Part shown: piece by piece, positions 62,206 through 64,000 of the stretch
Numbering within the stretch: position 1 is the stretch's first letter
How the letters are laid out: the number at the start of each line of letters is the position of its first letter
From: Acetivibrio saccincola
GTDB lineage: Bacteria > Bacillota > Clostridia > Acetivibrionales > Acetivibrionaceae
Direction of reading: 5' to 3'
Length of the DNA: 64,000 bases
NCBI RefSeq assembly: GCF_002844395.1
Contig: NZ_CP025197.1
Span: 1,674,001-1,738,000 of the forward strand
Program-made: the position numbers and the translations under genes
The notes under the pieces: model-generated
What the model saw: only the letters and a program-made list of their open reading frames with translations
Told to the model about the DNA's origin: nothing
Databases searched by the model: none

Positions 62206-63822
62206 TTATTTTTTCAAAGAATAAATGTCTATAATTTCCAAAATGTGCATTTGAAGCAGGGTATAATCAAAAGAATTGATTTCGCCGTCATTATTTATAT
62301 CTGCAGCATTTTTTCCTTCTATGGAAGGGAAATCATCTATCACTTCTAAAATATATCTAGATATTAAAGTTAAATCAGCTGAGTTAATGGAGCCGTCCCT
62401 GTTTACATCCCCTAAAGTATATGAGTGAGGATTGGTGTCATCAGTATTTTTTACAGCCAGTAAAGCAGCATGTGCATCCAGCAAGCCATGACCAAAATAA
62501 TTCTTATTGCCTAAATCCCGGGCAGTTTCCGTTAAAATCCTGCGTACATCTTCTGGGGATATGTCTTTGTCTAAGGATCTTATAAGACCTGCAACTGCTG
62601 AAACCTGAGGGGCAGAGCTGGATGTTCCTGAAAAATGCGCGTATTTATTGCCCGGTATTGCGCCGTATATAAATGTACCCGGGGCTACTATATCAATTTT
62701 ATCACCATAGTTAGAAAAATCCGCCTTATTCATATTCATGTCTACAGCGCCTACAGCAATAACAGTATCATAAGCTGCCGGATACATAACCTCATCTTTG
62801 TTGTCATTTCCGGTTGCCGATACTAAAATGGAGCCATTTGAAAATGCAAATTCACAGGCAGCATTAAGCCCTCTGGAAAAAAACTCTCCTCCAAAAGACA
62901 TATTTATAACGTCTGCATTTATGCCGGAAGCGTATAATATAGCTTTCTGAATATCATAAGATGACCCTAAACCGTCTTTGTTTAAAACCTTTATAGGGAT
63001 AATTGTTGCTTTTTTCATAACACCTGAAATTTTGCCATAACTTGCAATGACACTAGCAACATGTGTTCCATGTGCTCCTTCATCCATTATGCCGTTCCCT
63101 ATATAAGTTTTTGCCAAGTCTGTGTTTACCAGGTTTTTAAGACTTTCATGATTATAGTCTATTCCGGAATCTAAAACAGCAATTTTAACATCTTCATGAC
63201 CGGTTGATATGTTCCATGCATCAGGAATGTTAATCATGTTTAAGTACCATTTTTGATAGCTGTGCATACTTGTTGTATCCTCTGCCAGTGCTTTCAGGAT
63301 ATAGTTTGGTTCAATGTATTTGACATTGTAATGGTTTTCGGTAAGAATCTTTTCAAGATTTTTAATGGCGGTTTCTATAGATTGATATTTATCGGGGTAT
63401 TCCACCAACATAACATTACCTATATTTTGAAGAATTTTTTCTTTGAAATGTCCGTCATAACTTTGAATTTTGAAAGATTTATCATAATTTAAAAGATTAT
63501 CGTAATTAAAATGGCTGTCATAGTTTTGAATTGAGAAAGTATAATTTTGAGTATGGTGGTGAGTATATATATCATTGTCAAGGGAGTCTACTACATTAAA
63601 TCCGTTTAATTTCATAATTGAAATGGCATCCGGTATTGAATTATTTGTACTTTGGGCAGAAAAAACGTTTCTGTCTTCTATGCAGACAACAAGCTGTCCT
63701 TCAATGTGGTCAATTAGCCGTGTTCTTGTGTTTTTATCAAACTCCGGATTTGCACTTAATGTAAGACTAGACGATAAAAACACCAAAATGATGATAAAAA
63801 AAATAAATCTTTTGGGCTTCAA
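62206..63822 (-). CDS. Dockerin-bearing secreted subtilisin-like protease (S8)
   Basis: A 538-residue secreted serine protease. Signal peptide at residues 1-24, a propeptide to about residue 185, then the S8 domain with Asp218 (VLDSGID), His251 (HGTHVAS), oxyanion Asn339 (ATGND) and Ser401 (GTSSSAP). The C-terminus is a type I dockerin with GDVNRDGSINSADLTLISRY and DINNDGEINSFDYTLLQMH, so the protease should sit on the cellulosome. The propeptide holds an odd Tyr/Asn/Asp-rich insert (residues about 94-126) with IQNYDSHF and IQSYDGHF repeats. Start TTG 63822 follows AAAGGGGGG. Targets are unknown. Confidence 0.92.
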   Translation of the reverse strand: MKPKRFIFFIIILVFLSSSLTLSANPEFDKNTRTRLIDHIEGQLVVCIEDRNVFSAQSTNNSIPDAISIMKLNGFNVVDSLDNDIYTHHHTQNYTFSIQNYDSHFNYDNLLNYDKSFKIQSYDGHFKEKILQNIGNVMLVEYPDKYQSIETAIKNLEKILTENHYNVKYIEPNYILKALAEDTTSMHSYQKWYLNMINIPDAWNISTGHEDVKIAVLDSGIDYNHESLKNLVNTDLAKTYIGNGIMDEGAHGTHVASVIASYGKISGVMKKATIIPIKVLNKDGLGSSYDIQKAILYASGINADVINMSFGGEFFSRGLNAACEFAFSNGSILVSATGNDNKDEVMYPAAYDTVIAVGAVDMNMNKADFSNYGDKIDIVAPGTFIYGAIPGNKYAHFSGTSSSAPQVSAVAGLIRSLDKDISPEDVRRILTETARDLGNKNYFGHGLLDAHAALLAVKNTDDTNPHSYTLGDVNRDGSINSADLTLISRYILEVIDDFPSIEGKNAADINNDGEINSFDYTLLQMHILEIIDIYSLKK

Positions 63823-64000
63823 ATAAATACCCCCCTTTATTTAAAAAATATATATATATTAAATTATACAGCAAATTCTGACAATTTACCAAGAAATATA
63901 TGTAAAAAAATAAAATTAATCACCTAAGGAGAAGGAACAAGTGTCATATTAATGTATTAATATAAATATGAAATACGAGTATGAATATAGGTATGAGTAT
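63823..64000. other. Upstream region of the protease, with short AT repeats
   Basis: The region must hold the protease promoter. The last 50 bases contain several TATGAATA/TATGAGTA-type units, probably the start of a degenerate repeat tract that continues past the window. No gene is supported. Confidence 0.45.

Overview
The window comes from a low-GC, anaerobic, cellulosome-forming Firmicute of the Clostridium/Acetivibrio type. The basis is the AT-rich codon use, purine-rich ribosome-binding sites with many TTG and GTG starts, the Bacillus/Clostridium-type LexA box at recA, rubrerythrin, two ferredoxin-dependent 2-oxoacid oxidoreductases, and two secreted proteins that end in type I dockerin repeats. 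The species cannot be fixed from the sequence alone.

Layout. 1-2.7 kb holds era-yqzL-recO, then a c-di-GMP-I riboswitch on the minus strand with its own promoter and terminator, facing recO, then a PilZ (c-di-GMP receptor) gene. 2.75-4.66 kb is a decayed IS21-type element with a 6-bp target duplication. 4.8-10.7 kb carries a cysteine desulfurase/ThiI pair, a VanW protein, a DUF2225 protein and glyA. 10.8-17.0 kb is on the minus strand: ldh, a TgpA-like transglutaminase, and MoxR-DUF58. 17.4-22.5 kb has tRNA-Leu, cinA-murJ, and recA (SOS-controlled)-recX. 22.6-26.9 kb is accessory: a small unknown gene, an AT-rich desert, a decayed Tn7/Mu-like transposon with a 6-bp target duplication, and an orphan nucleotidyltransferase. 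27-34 kb has murD, three tRNAs, three tandem M42 aminopeptidases and glnS. 35-39.6 kb is a trp operon (trpE-D-C-F) lacking trpG, trpB and trpA, with trpF frameshifted in a run of ten A. 40-51 kb holds an FMN reductase, tcdA, a P-loop ATPase, a second PilZ gene, a four-gene VOR/KOR complex, glnN on the minus strand, a YmaF gene, and a second two-gene oxoacid oxidoreductase. 51-57.6 kb has an LCP protein, rubrerythrin, floA with a partner, ilvE, a YqeG phosphatase and aroE. 58-64 kb is a dockerin-bearing CotH kinase followed by VTC and DUF4956 genes, converging on a dockerin-bearing subtilisin.

How the genes relate. Three elements speak to c-di-GMP: the riboswitch and two PilZ proteins. The oxoacid oxidoreductases, ilvE, glnN and the trp genes form an amino-acid metabolism background. 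The cysteine desulfurase probably feeds sulfur to ThiI. The most unusual features are the riboswitch RNA with no sense-strand target, the loss of the central part of all five genes in two unrelated mobile elements, the A10 frameshift in trpF, and the cellulosome-tagged CotH/VTC/DUF4956 cluster.
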